Positions 1 through 7,818 of a DNA stretch of 36,221 nt are shown here, piece after piece. Position numbers and translations under genes: made by a program. This DNA is from Methanobacterium sp. PtaU1.Bin097 (GTDB lineage: Archaea; Methanobacteriota; Methanobacteria; Methanobacteriales; Methanobacteriaceae). Where the stretch lies: the NCBI GenBank assembly GCA_002067325.1, contig MVQY01000172.1:1-36221 (forward strand). The letters are read 5' to 3'. Within the stretch, counting starts at the first letter, position 1; each line of letters starts with the position of its first letter. The notes under the pieces are model-generated. The model was not told where the DNA came from. It searched no databases and saw nothing but the letters and a program-made list of their open reading frames with translations.

Positions 1-885
1 ATCTTCAACAGGTTTTACATCAGCTTCAGCAGACTCTGTAACATCTTCAACAGGTTTTTCTTGAACAGGTTCTATATCCTCGCCTTTAACAGGCTCTAAA
101 TCATCTTTAACCGAACCTGCATCCTCAACTTTAAGAGATTCTTCTCGAACAGGTTCTATATCTTCACCCTTAACGGGTTCTATTTCATCTTTAAGAGTAT
201 TCATATTTTCACTTTTAACAGGCTCCTCTTCGGTTGAGCCTTTAATTTTATCATCAGTATCACTTTCAAAAAGGGGTAAAATTTCCCTTAAGTCTTTACC
301 TTCCACCACGATATCGGCAACTTCCTTTAGAGCGGGTTTTGCATTGAATGCTATGCTTAAACCGGCTTTCTCTAGCATGGGTATGTCGTTTGCACCGTCG
401 CCCACTGCAGCACATTCGGCTGCTTTCAGGCCTTCCTGGTCCATTAATTCCTGTAAAACTTCACCCTTGGAACCTTCCACTATTAAAGGTCCGCTGATCT
501 CACCGGTGAGTTTGCCATCTTCATCGTGGAGCTGGTTACAAAAAATATAATCAATATCTAAATCTTTTAAACGGTTAGTTATGATTTCAAAATTACCGGT
601 GATGGTGGCGAGTTTGTATCCCCTTTTTTTGAGTTCTAGAATGGTTTCCTCTGCACCTTCCATGAGGGGCATCTTCTTAGTCACCCTTTCTATATTCTCT
701 AAGGAAACCCCTTTAAGGAGGTTCATCCTTTCTCTGAGGGAGGTTTCAAAGCTTATATTTCCCTCCATGGCTTTTCTGGTTAGTTCAATTATTTTGTCTT
801 CGGAATCTACCAGTTTAGCTACCTCATCCAGGGATTCGCCGTCTACTAGTACGTTATCAAAATCAAATGCTATGAGTTTAATCAA
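1..885 (-). CDS. serB: Phosphoserine phosphatase SerB, 3' end cut by window edge
   Basis: HAD-superfamily phosphatase that releases serine from phosphoserine, the last step of serine synthesis, in the cytoplasm. The protein opens with MIKLIAFDFDNV, giving the nucleophile and acid Asp pair D8/D10 of HAD motif I, and GDGANDIPM at residues 162-170 is motif III. I chose TTG at 885 because a GGTGGT ribosome site lies just upstream and SerB relatives start at this point. The catalytic part ends near residue 206. After it come about 90 visible residues of acidic, Pro/Val/Lys-rich low-complexity tail with repeated EPVKGEDIEPV blocks, still open at base 1. That tail is not part of the usual enzyme of about 210 residues. 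tbp ends 39 bp upstream on the same strand, so the two are probably co-transcribed. The family call is firm; the tail's role is unknown. Confidence 0.9.
   Translation of the reverse strand, partial: MIKLIAFDFDNVLVDGESLDEVAKLVDSEDKIIELTRKAMEGNISFETSLRERMNLLKGVSLENIERVTKKMPLMEGAEETILELKKRGYKLATITGNFEIITNRLKDLDIDYIFCNQLHDEDGKLTGEISGPLIVEGSKGEVLQELMDQEGLKAAECAAVGDGANDIPMLEKAGLSIAFNAKPALKEVADIVVEGKDLREILPLFESDTDDKIKGSTEEEPVKSENMNTLKDEIEPVKGEDIEPVREESLKVEDAGSVKDDLEPVKGEDIEPVQEKPVEDVTESAEADVKPVED
63..230. repeat. 84-bp imperfect tandem repeat inside the serB tail
   Basis: The block at 63-110 recurs at 147-194 with a few substitutions, a period of 84 bp or 28 codons. The flanking halves (111-146 and 195-230) are weakly alike. 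The period keeps the reading frame, so the protein gains repeated EPVKGEDIEPV blocks. A shorter related block (ATCTTCAACAGG) occurs at 1-12 and again at 43-54. Confidence 0.75.
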
Positions 886-924
886 AAGACCACCGATTAT
901 AAATTAAAGTAAAAAGGGGAGGGA

Positions 925-1470
925 TTATATTAAATTTAATTCAGCTAAACGTTCCTTTGTTTTCTCAACACCGAGTTGAGCGTCGTCAAAAGTTTTAGCT
1001 CCAGTACAGACAACCTTTCCAGATCCAAAGAGTAGTAGTACCACTTTTGGGTTGTCCAGTCTGTAGACCAGGCCAGGGAACTGTTCTGGTTCGTATTCGG
1101 TATTTTCCAGGTCCAGGGCCACTGCTTCCAGGTTCAAAGTTTTTCCCAAGTTGGCGGAGGCCACTATGTTCTGGATTTTTATCTCAAATTCATGGGGTAT
1201 ATCGGGATCCAGTGTTCTCATCTGATCCACTGTTATATGTATGGCTTTCTTGGAATCTTCCACTGATTTAGCACCGGTACATACCAGTTTTCCGGAACCA
1301 AATATCAAAGCCGCTGTTTTTGGTTCTTTAAGCTTATATACCAGGCCAGGGAAGTTTTCTTGGTTATATTCAACACCCTCCAATGCCGGGGCTACACTGG
1401 GAAGGTCGATGGACTTACCCAGGGTCGCAGAAGATACAATATTCTCTACTTTTATTTCCACATCCGTCAT
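925..1470 (-). CDS. tbp: TATA-box-binding protein (TBP)
   Basis: General transcription factor that binds and bends TATA boxes and recruits TFB and RNA polymerase. The 181 residues are two imperfect repeats of about 90 (residues 1-90 and 91-181). Each carries the FPGLVY(K/R)L and FGSGK(L/V)VCTGAK signatures. The four DNA-intercalating phenylalanines are visible as F40, F57, F131 and F148. Length is normal for archaeal TBP, and there is no long acidic tail. ATG at 1470 follows a GGAGG ribosome site (1479-1483). serB lies 39 bp downstream on the same strand, which suggests a two-gene unit. Confidence 0.97.
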   Translation of the reverse strand: MTDVEIKVENIVSSATLGKSIDLPSVAPALEGVEYNQENFPGLVYKLKEPKTAALIFGSGKLVCTGAKSVEDSKKAIHITVDQMRTLDPDIPHEFEIKIQNIVASANLGKTLNLEAVALDLENTEYEPEQFPGLVYRLDNPKVVLLLFGSGKVVCTGAKTFDDAQLGVEKTKERLAELNLI

Positions 1471-1727
1471 ATTCTAATCCTCCAGAGCTTACTTTAATAA
1501 TCTTTATCTATATTCCTTTTTGCAATTCTATAAAATACACTTAGAATTTAAAGATGTTCTTTTTACATATATATAGAATAATAAGGTTTTGTTTTGATAG
1601 ATTTATATTTGTTTATATATAAATTAAGTTGAAAATTCTGTATTGAAATTTCCTAGTTAAAATGTATAAAGTTATATTGCATTAAGGTTCTACAAATTTA
1701 TAACCATCAAAGATAACCGGGATAAAT
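1471..1727. promoter_or_regulatory. Divergent promoter region between tbp and the 1728 gene
   Basis: A very AT-rich spacer between two divergent genes. Several TATA-like strings are present, including TTTATATATAAA at 1612-1623, which is nearly palindromic and could serve either strand, and ACATATATATAG near 1565-1576. TGTATAAA at 1663-1670 is a plausible TATA box for the plus-strand gene. I cannot decide which box is used for tbp. Confidence 0.5.
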
Positions 1728-2132
1728 ATGAACCCTAAATATTACCGCAGGCAAATAGCTGAAATAGGCATCGAAGACATGGTAATTGATGTATCCTCCC
1801 TGCAGAAAGCCATGGAAACCATGAGTGAGTTGGATGAACTGGAAAAAGTACTGAACCATATTAAATTCAACCTGCGCACCGATATAAGAAATTTAAGGGT
1901 GGAATATATGCAGATGATCCAGGAAGCCGACGGTTTGATCAACAAAAAAAGCCTACTGGGAAGGAAAAAAACCATCGATGATGTCGTGCGGAAGAAAAAA
2001 GCCCTGAAAAAGGAACGCAATACCAATATCGCTGCTTATGAAATCATAGAGAATTTAATCAATGACTATCTCAAACAGATAGATGAATCGCGCCTATACA
2101 TAAAAAACCACATCCAGATGAAAGTGAAATAG
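1728..2132 (+). CDS. Hypothetical coiled-coil protein, 134 aa
   Basis: I do not recognise the family. The product is small, highly charged and almost wholly predicted helical, with heptad-like leucine/isoleucine spacing over residues 20-70 and a lysine-rich patch around residues 80-98 (KKTIDDVVRKKKALKKER). There is no signal peptide, membrane segment or Cys motif, so a cytoplasmic helical-bundle or nucleic-acid-associated protein is possible. The start context has only a weak GGGAT site before ATG. The gene is divergent from tbp and followed by a minisatellite beginning at its own stop codon. Codon use and composition resemble its neighbours, so I take it as real. Confidence 0.7.
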   Translation: MNPKYYRRQIAEIGIEDMVIDVSSLQKAMETMSELDELEKVLNHIKFNLRTDIRNLRVEYMQMIQEADGLINKKSLLGRKKTIDDVVRKKKALKKERNTNIAAYEIIENLINDYLKQIDESRLYIKNHIQMKVK

Positions 2133-2227
2133 ATTCTGGTAAAGGTAAAATAGTTCCTGATTGAAGGTTAAAGTAGAACCCTAATTCAAGATAAAAGTAG
2201 AACCCTAATTCAAGATAAAAGTAGAAT
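2127..2227 (+). repeat. 24-bp tandem repeat seeded at a stop codon
   Basis: Two perfect copies of a 24-bp unit lie at 2170-2193 and 2194-2217, with a third partial copy at 2218-2227. Each opens with AAAGTAG. Degenerate earlier members open with AAAATAG at 2147-2153 and with AAATAG at 2127-2132, the latter being the last codon plus stop of the upstream gene. Spacings between openings are 20, 23, 24 and 24 bp. Confidence 0.85.
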
Positions 2228-2249
2228 CTAAAAAAAAGAAGTTGTTTAG

Positions 2250-2786
2250 ATGTTAGAAGTTGAAGTAAAAGCCCATGTAACTGATTTTGGGAAGGTAGAA
2301 GCTAAACTATCACAGATAGGTGCCAAAAAGATTAAAACCGAGCACCAGAAGGATACCTATTTTAACGCACCCCATAAAGATTTCGCCCAGACAGATGAGG
2401 CGCTTCGAATAAGAGAGATACCTGAAAAAGATGGTTCTAAATATATTTTAACCTATAAAGGCGCTAAATTAGACGATGCCAGTAAAACCCGTAAGGAGAT
2501 TGAAGTGCGAGTGGAGGATCCAGAAAACACCACTACCCTACTGGAAAGCCTCGATTTTAGACCGGTGCGGAGTGTAATAAAGGACAGGATCATATATTCC
2601 TATGAGGACTACATCATCACCCTGGATAAGGTTTATGATGTGGGAAACTTCGTTGAAATCGAAAAAGGCCTTGCAGAGGGAGAAGACTACCAGGACATCC
2701 TCCCGGAAATATTTGAAATCTACCGGCAATTAGGTATCGAAGATGGTTTTGAAAGACGATCCTACCTGGAATTACTGGAACTGTAG
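2250..2786 (+). CDS. CYTH-domain (class IV adenylate cyclase/CyaB-like) protein
   Basis: Triphosphate-tunnel metalloenzyme fold protein. The diagnostic N-terminal ExExK motif is at E3-V-E5-V-K7, followed by the arginine/lysine and glutamate alternation of the eight-stranded tunnel (for example ALRIRE near residue 51, LTYKGAK near 68, RKEIEVRVE near 80 and FVEIEKG near 132). These residues bind a triphosphate and divalent metals. In archaea such proteins are usually labelled class IV adenylate cyclase, but many family members are triphosphatases acting on inorganic triphosphate or thiamine triphosphate. I cannot choose the substrate from sequence. At 178 aa it is full length for a single CYTH domain. 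It stands alone on the plus strand. Confidence 0.85.
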   Translation: MLEVEVKAHVTDFGKVEAKLSQIGAKKIKTEHQKDTYFNAPHKDFAQTDEALRIREIPEKDGSKYILTYKGAKLDDASKTRKEIEVRVEDPENTTTLLESLDFRPVRSVIKDRIIYSYEDYIITLDKVYDVGNFVEIEKGLAEGEDYQDILPEIFEIYRQLGIEDGFERRSYLELLEL

Positions 2787-2976
2787 ATATATTTTCCACC
2801 ACAAAAATTTATTACTTCCACTCCATAAATAAAATATAATAGTTACCATCAAAAATTTAAAAGAAATCCTTTATATAATATGATGAATTTATTTTTTTAC
2901 CACAATGAATTTATTTTCCCATAAGCTATCAAGACGACAAGCTTATCAAACCCTAAAATTAGAAGGTGGAATTAAT

Positions 2977-4152
2977 TTGGAATATTTCGTAAGCCCATTT
3001 AACCAGTCTGTTGATTTAAAGTTTCCCACTGACATAACCATCTATGACACCACATTAAGAGACGGAGAACAAACCCCGGGAGTGTGTCTTAGAACCCCAG
3101 AAAAGGTGAAAATCGCCAGGAAACTGGATGAACTGAGGATACACCAGATCGAAGCAGGATTCCCGGTGGTATCAAGTGAAGAGAAAAGATCAATAAAGGC
3201 CATAGTAAAAGAAGACCTAAACGCCGAAATACTAGCCCTGTCACGTACCAAAAAGGAGGATATCGACACAGCCATAGACTGTGGTGTGGATGGTATAATC
3301 ACCTTCATGGGCACCTCTGATCTACACTTAAAACATAAGATGAAGATGAGTCAGGAAGACATCGTAAACGTGTGCATGAGTTCCATAGAACACGCTAAGG
3401 ATCATGGTTTATTTGTGGCTTTCTCAGCAGAGGACGCTACCCGGACGGACCTTGAATTTTTAAAGAAAATCTACAAGAAGGCAGAAGAATATGGGGTGGA
3501 CCGGGTGCATATAGCCGATACAGTAGGGGCTATAAGTCCCCAGGGAATGAATTACCTGGTTCGTGAGCTTCGATCAGTTATAAAAACAGGCATCGCCCTG
3601 CACTGCCATAACGACTTTGGGATGGCTTTATCCAATTCAATAGCAGGACTCCTGGCAGGAGCGAATGCTGTTTCAACCACTGTAAACGGGATTGGTGAAA
3701 GGGCAGGCAACGCCTCCCTGGAAGAGCTGGTTATGGCCCTTAAATTAATTTACGATGTTGATTTAGGTTTTAACGTTAGGATAGTCTATGAACTATCCAA
3801 GCTGGTGGAGGAACTAACCCATATGAAGATCCCGGATAACAAGCCCATAGTGGGCAGGAACGTCTTCCGCCACGAGTCAGGTATACATGTGGATGCTGTT
3901 TTGGAGGAACCCCTAACTTATGAACCATTTTTACCAGAGTTAATCGGACATCAGAGGAGGATCGTTTTAGGGAAACACTCTGGCTGCCGGGCGGTCAAAG
4001 CTAAACTCACAGAATGCGGTATAGAAGTGTCCAAAGACGAACTATGTGAGATTGTAGAAAAAGTTAAGTTACAACGGGAAAAAGGTAAATACATAAACGA
4101 TAGACTGTTCAATGAAATCGTGAGATCCGTTCGCGGTCCAGTGGATATCTAA
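2977..4152 (+). CDS. aksA: Homocitrate synthase family protein AksA
   Basis: Condenses acetyl-CoA with 2-oxoglutarate and longer 2-oxodicarboxylates, the entry to 2-oxosuberate for coenzyme B. The DRE-TIM barrel signature IYDTTLRDGEQTPG (D24, R28) and metal-binding HCHNDFG (H209, H211) are intact. The protein ends near 390 residues, so it lacks the C-terminal regulatory domain of LeuA or CimA, and the homoaconitase gene 50 bp downstream supports AksA over LeuA. Start choice: an ATG at 2905 gives 24 extra residues but has no ribosome site, whereas TTG at 2977 follows AAGGTGGA (2963-2970) and begins MEYFVSPFN, the usual start of the family as I recall it. A TATA-like TTATATAATA lies at 2871-2880. 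Confidence 0.88.
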   Translation: MEYFVSPFNQSVDLKFPTDITIYDTTLRDGEQTPGVCLRTPEKVKIARKLDELRIHQIEAGFPVVSSEEKRSIKAIVKEDLNAEILALSRTKKEDIDTAIDCGVDGIITFMGTSDLHLKHKMKMSQEDIVNVCMSSIEHAKDHGLFVAFSAEDATRTDLEFLKKIYKKAEEYGVDRVHIADTVGAISPQGMNYLVRELRSVIKTGIALHCHNDFGMALSNSIAGLLAGANAVSTTVNGIGERAGNASLEELVMALKLIYDVDLGFNVRIVYELSKLVEELTHMKIPDNKPIVGRNVFRHESGIHVDAVLEEPLTYEPFLPELIGHQRRIVLGKHSGCRAVKAKLTECGIEVSKDELCEIVEKVKLQREKGKYINDRLFNEIVRSVRGPVDI

Positions 4153-4202
4153 ATATTAAACATCAAGGGACTCAAAATTCTTTTTTAAAGGGAATGAACC
4201 AT

Positions 4203-5447
4203 ATGAACATCACAGAAAAAATACTGGCCCGTGCCTCCGGTAGCAAGGAAGTCTGTCCTGAAGAGATTATAGAAGCCAAGGTAGATCTGGCCATGAGCCA
4301 CGACGGAACCACACCACCCACCATCAGGACCTTCAACAAAATAGCAGATAAGGTATGGGACCCGGATAAGATTGTAATAGTTTTTGATCATAACATTCCC
4401 GCCAACAACATCGGTTCTGCAGAATTCCAGAAGATCACCCGGAATTTTGCAAAAACACAGAGTATCAAGAAGATATTCGCCCATGGAGAGGGTATCTGCC
4501 ATCAGGTGCTTCCTGAGCAGGGGTTAATCAGACCAGGAGAAGTGGTGGTTGGTGCAGATTCCCACACCTGTACCTATGGTGCCTTCGGCGCCTTCGCCAC
4601 TGGTATGGGAGCTACTGATCTGGCCATGATCTACGCCACTGGAAAAACCTGGTTCATGGTACCGGGAAGTTTTAAAATAGATGTAAACGGCGCTCTCCAT
4701 GGATATACAACAGCTAAAGATTTAATTTTAAAGATAATAGGGGAGATAGGCTCATTTGGAGCCACCTACCATGCACTGGAATTCACCGGTCCTACGGTGG
4801 AAAATATGGACGTGCCCGGCCGCCTGACCATGTGCAACATGGCGGTGGAAAGCGGGGCGAAAAATGGTATAATGGAACCCAATAAAGCGGTATTAAAATA
4901 TTTAAAGGCCAGAAACGTATCAAAATTTGATGTAGTCCGATCGGATAAAGACTCCTCCTATGAAAAGGAATATGATTTGGAAGTAGAAGACTTAGAGCCG
5001 CAGGTAGCCTGTCCAGATAACGTTGATAACGTATTTCCCATTAGTCAGGTTGAAGGAGCTGAGATCAACCAGGCCTTCCTGGGATCCTGCACTAACGGTC
5101 GCCTGGAGGATCTGAGGTTGGCTGCAGAGGTTCTTAAAGGTTCTAAAGTTCATGAAGATGTACGACTCATCATTGCCCCTGCTTCCAAAAACATCTACCT
5201 CGACGCCCTTAAGGAGGGAATAATAGAAACATTCCTGGAAGCTGGAGCAATCGTATGCAACCCTGGCTGCGGACCCTGCCTGGGAGCCCATATGGGTGTT
5301 CTAGGACCAGATGAAGTGTGCATCTCCTCCACCAACCGGAATTTCGTGGGTAGGATGGGAGATCCCAAATCCAAGGTCTACCTGGCAAACCCTGCCGTGG
5401 TGGCATCATCAGCGATAGCCGGTGAAATAAAGGGTCCTGAGGTTTAA
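4203..5447 (+). CDS. hacA: Homoaconitase / isopropylmalate isomerase-type large subunit
   Basis: Large subunit of a [4Fe-4S] hydro-lyase that isomerises homocitrate-type acids by dehydration and rehydration. It carries the GTTPPTI motif near the N terminus and GADSHTCTYGAFGAFATGMG. The three cluster cysteines lie in GSCTNGR (codon 5088-5090) and CNPGCGPC (codons 5268-5270 and 5277-5279). Its position right after aksA argues for the AksD/HacA role in chain elongation of 2-oxoacids toward coenzyme B; a leucine-pathway role (LeuC) is the alternative. The small-subunit partner is not in this window. An in-frame ATG at 4194 adds three residues; I chose 4203 because AGGGA lies about 9 bases before it. 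Confidence 0.88.
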   Translation: MNITEKILARASGSKEVCPEEIIEAKVDLAMSHDGTTPPTIRTFNKIADKVWDPDKIVIVFDHNIPANNIGSAEFQKITRNFAKTQSIKKIFAHGEGICHQVLPEQGLIRPGEVVVGADSHTCTYGAFGAFATGMGATDLAMIYATGKTWFMVPGSFKIDVNGALHGYTTAKDLILKIIGEIGSFGATYHALEFTGPTVENMDVPGRLTMCNMAVESGAKNGIMEPNKAVLKYLKARNVSKFDVVRSDKDSSYEKEYDLEVEDLEPQVACPDNVDNVFPISQVEGAEINQAFLGSCTNGRLEDLRLAAEVLKGSKVHEDVRLIIAPASKNIYLDALKEGIIETFLEAGAIVCNPGCGPCLGAHMGVLGPDEVCISSTNRNFVGRMGDPKSKVYLANPAVVASSAIAGEIKGPEV

Positions 5448-5533
5448 AGAAGGATTAATGTTCAAATAAAAAAAAAATATCCAACTGTAGGAATTGACCC
5501 CCTAATATAACTAACCTGTAGGAGAACTCTACC

Positions 5534-6067
5534 ATGGCACAGAACACACTGGATGAAATCCAGAATATAGAAGAAAGCGTTGGAAAACTCTCCAGCGCCC
5601 AGAAAATATTGTTAACCACCGACGGCTCTGTAACTGCTATACTTGATGTTTTGAAGGGCCATGTGGACATCACCACTCTCCAGCAGGAATTCGTACCTGC
5701 TGATTATGAGATGGCCCGTGACCTGAACATAGAAGAGGGAGACACCGTTAACTACCGAGTGGTGATTATAAAAAGTGACGAACCCCTAATCTATGCCATA
5801 TCCCTGGTTCCAGTGGACAAATTGGACAACGATTTCAAGGAAGACCTGATAAGGGCCGACATCCCCATAGGGAGGATAATGAAGAATCACAACATCGAAT
5901 CCCGCAGGGAGATCAAGTCCATATTCACCGAGGAACCAGATGAAGAACTTAAAGAAATATTCAAAACCGATTCCCCCTTCCTGAGTAGGACGTATAACAT
6001 AATACATCATGATGAAATCCTTATCTGGCTCAAGGAAATGTTTCCCTACAGTTTATTTAAAGAGTAA
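5534..6067 (+). CDS. Chorismate lyase-type protein (DUF98 family)
   Basis: The 177-residue product matches the archaeal chorismate pyruvate-lyase-like family (DUF98). The C-terminal LSRTYNIIHHDEILIWLKEMFP resembles the UbiC ending in which an arginine and a glutamate near an FLP motif bind 4-hydroxybenzoate; here the equivalents are the Arg of LSRTY and the Glu of LKEMFP. The GDTVNYRVVIIKSDEPLIYAIS stretch gives the central beta-hairpin. In methanogens this activity is linked to 4-hydroxybenzoate for methanopterin. A UTRA-like ligand-binding fold is the structural relative and an alternative reading, but no DNA-binding domain is present. GGAGA precedes ATG. The gene sits between hacA and fen on the same strand. 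Confidence 0.75.
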   Translation: MAQNTLDEIQNIEESVGKLSSAQKILLTTDGSVTAILDVLKGHVDITTLQQEFVPADYEMARDLNIEEGDTVNYRVVIIKSDEPLIYAISLVPVDKLDNDFKEDLIRADIPIGRIMKNHNIESRREIKSIFTEEPDEELKEIFKTDSPFLSRTYNIIHHDEILIWLKEMFPYSLFKE

Positions 6068-6118
6068 ATTAATGATTATTTACGTAAAGATTTATTTGAA
6101 ATAAACGGGGTGTTATTT

Positions 6119-7105
6119 ATGGGTGTGAAGTTTAAGGATATAGTTAACCCGGAACCTATAAAATTTGAGGATTTGAAGGGTAAAACAGTGGCCATAGACG
6201 CGGCCAACATAATATACCAGTTTTTATCCATAATAAGACAGGCCGATGGCACTCCTTTAATGGATCATCGGGGCAAAGTAACCTCTCATTTTAGCGGGAT
6301 TCTATACCGCACCACATCCCTGATAGAGAAGGGGATAAAACCATTCTATGTCTTCGACGGCCCTCCCAGCGTCCTTAAAAAAAGCACACAGCTTAAGCGA
6401 AGCGAAATCAAAGAAGAATCTCGTAAGAAATGGAAGGAAGCTCTGGAGAATGGTAACATCGAAGAGGCCCGGAAATATGCCGGCAGAACTTCCAGGATGT
6501 CCACAGAGATAATAGAAGGATCAAAACAGTTGTTAGAACTCATGGGGATACCCTATGTTCAGGCCAAGGGTGAAGGAGAAGCACAGGCATCCTACATGGT
6601 GGATAAAGGTGATGCCTGGTGTGTGGGTTCCCAGGATTACGATTGTATACTCTTCGGAGCCACCCGTATGGTGAAGAATCTAACTATCACTGGTGGGAAG
6701 GCTAATTTAGAACTCATCCAGCTGGCCAGTGTTCTGGAAGATCTTCAGATTACAAGGGAACAGCTGGTGGACGTGGCCATACTGGTAGGCACAGATTTCA
6801 ACGAGGGAATAAAGGGGATAGGTGCCAAGAAAGGGTTAAATCTTATTAAAAAACATGGTGACGTGTTTAAAGTCTTGGAGGAGATGGATGTAGAGATGGA
6901 AGTGGACCCCCAGGAGTTACGGGATTTATTCTTCGAACACGACTTCATCTCCGACTACCAACTCAAATGGAGAGACCCTGACCGGGAAGGTGCCGTTGAA
7001 TTTTTAGCTGGAGAACATGATTTCTCGGAAGACCGGGTGATCAACGCATTAAATAAGCTTAAAAAGTTAGACACCGGTCAGAGTAGTCTGGAGAAGTGGT
7101 TCTAG
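6119..7105 (+). CDS. fen: Flap endonuclease 1 (FEN1)
   Basis: Structure-specific 5' nuclease that removes flaps during Okazaki-fragment maturation and base excision repair. All expected acidic metal ligands are present: D27, D80, E152, E154, D173, D175 and D226. A helix-two-turn-helix follows (IKGIGAKKGLNLIKKHG). The last residues QSSLEKWF (321-328) form a canonical PCNA-interacting box. I start at ATG 6119 because mature FEN1 begins MGVKF and a GGGGTG ribosome site lies at 6107-6112; a GTG at 6110 would add three residues and overlap that site. The length of 328 aa is typical. It converges with the DUF2119 gene across a short hairpin. Confidence 0.97.
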   Translation: MGVKFKDIVNPEPIKFEDLKGKTVAIDAANIIYQFLSIIRQADGTPLMDHRGKVTSHFSGILYRTTSLIEKGIKPFYVFDGPPSVLKKSTQLKRSEIKEESRKKWKEALENGNIEEARKYAGRTSRMSTEIIEGSKQLLELMGIPYVQAKGEGEAQASYMVDKGDAWCVGSQDYDCILFGATRMVKNLTITGGKANLELIQLASVLEDLQITREQLVDVAILVGTDFNEGIKGIGAKKGLNLIKKHGDVFKVLEEMDVEMEVDPQELRDLFFEHDFISDYQLKWRDPDREGAVEFLAGEHDFSEDRVINALNKLKKLDTGQSSLEKWF

Positions 7106-7109
7106 TCCA

Positions 7110-7127
7110 ACCTTTTAGAAAAAAGGT
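7110..7127. terminator. Hairpin between convergent genes
   Basis: Arms ACCTTTT (7110-7116) and AAAAGGT (7121-7127) pair perfectly around an AGAA loop. T-rich DNA follows on the plus side (7146-7154), and the hairpin sits between the stops of fen and the DUF2119 gene, where a two-way terminator would be placed. Confidence 0.55.
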
Positions 7128-7152
7128 CGACCAAAAAAGACCAGGTTTCTTT

Positions 7153-7767
7153 TTAAAATGGAGGATAATCCCCGAAAATAATACGCGCATACCTCTGGGA
7201 AGTTTCCACCTGCTCCGGGTATATCTCTGTTGCCTTTTTTTCTAGATCTTCCCTGCTTTTGGCACCGGCCAGTACCTTCAAGAAATTCACATACACTTCC
7301 ATAGACTCAGGTGGAGGTGAACAGGGTATTTCCAGGGTGATACAGATATCTTTCTTGGTAAATCTGGTGGTCCTGATTCTGGGTGATATGGATCCGATTA
7401 AAACTCCTTCCTCCAGTTCTATGAGGGGCGGGACGCCTATCTTCTTTTTCCGGTCTAAATCAGTGAGGGAATCGAAGTTTTCCTTCTTGTAACAGTGGAG
7501 TTCTATGTACATATCTGGCTTGTAATGGTCGATCAGATATAGGACGGCTTGACCAGCTTCTGATTGATAGTAAAGGGGATTCAGGGTGCTGATGTACTTG
7601 CTTTCATCACAGTTGTACATCACCAGGCAGCCGTCTGGCACATCCTTTTCTGTTATCTCTTTAAGGGCATTTATGGTGGTAAATCCCTCTTTACCATGGA
7701 CACCACCTATAAAGAGGCGTTTCAGTCCTTCTCCATTTCCTTTATGGATGAGTTTGAAAAATCCCAT
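7153..7767 (-). CDS. DUF2119 protein, probable M14-like metallohydrolase
   Basis: Archaeal DUF2119 family, not characterised to my knowledge. The sequence shows a plausible zinc site of the M14 carboxypeptidase/aspartoacylase type: GGVHGKEG (His-x-x-Glu) near residues 21-28, then IELHCY with a third ligand His near residue 94, and TLEIPC near 145 offering a possible catalytic Glu. There is no signal peptide, so it is cytoplasmic. It follows ahcY by 51 bp on the same strand and probably shares its transcript. AAGGGG lies before the ATG. What I see is the ligand pattern; the enzyme class is inference and the substrate is unknown. Confidence 0.7.
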   Translation of the reverse strand: MGFFKLIHKGNGEGLKRLFIGGVHGKEGFTTINALKEITEKDVPDGCLVMYNCDESKYISTLNPLYYQSEAGQAVLYLIDHYKPDMYIELHCYKKENFDSLTDLDRKKKIGVPPLIELEEGVLIGSISPRIRTTRFTKKDICITLEIPCSPPPESMEVYVNFLKVLAGAKSREDLEKKATEIYPEQVETSQRYARIIFGDYPPF

Positions 7768-7818
7768 GACTGCCTACCCCTTAAATCTAAAAAGAAGTAT
7801 TAATTAAAAGAAATGATT

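Noticed and set aside
1560..1625. AT-rich dinucleotide-like runs as a replication origin or centromere-like site
   Set aside because: No repeated origin-recognition boxes and no orc1/cdc6 gene nearby; the strings are ordinary TATA-rich promoter DNA.
2127..2227. The 24-bp repeats as a CRISPR array
   Set aside because: The copies are directly adjacent with no unique spacers, and no cas gene is in the window.
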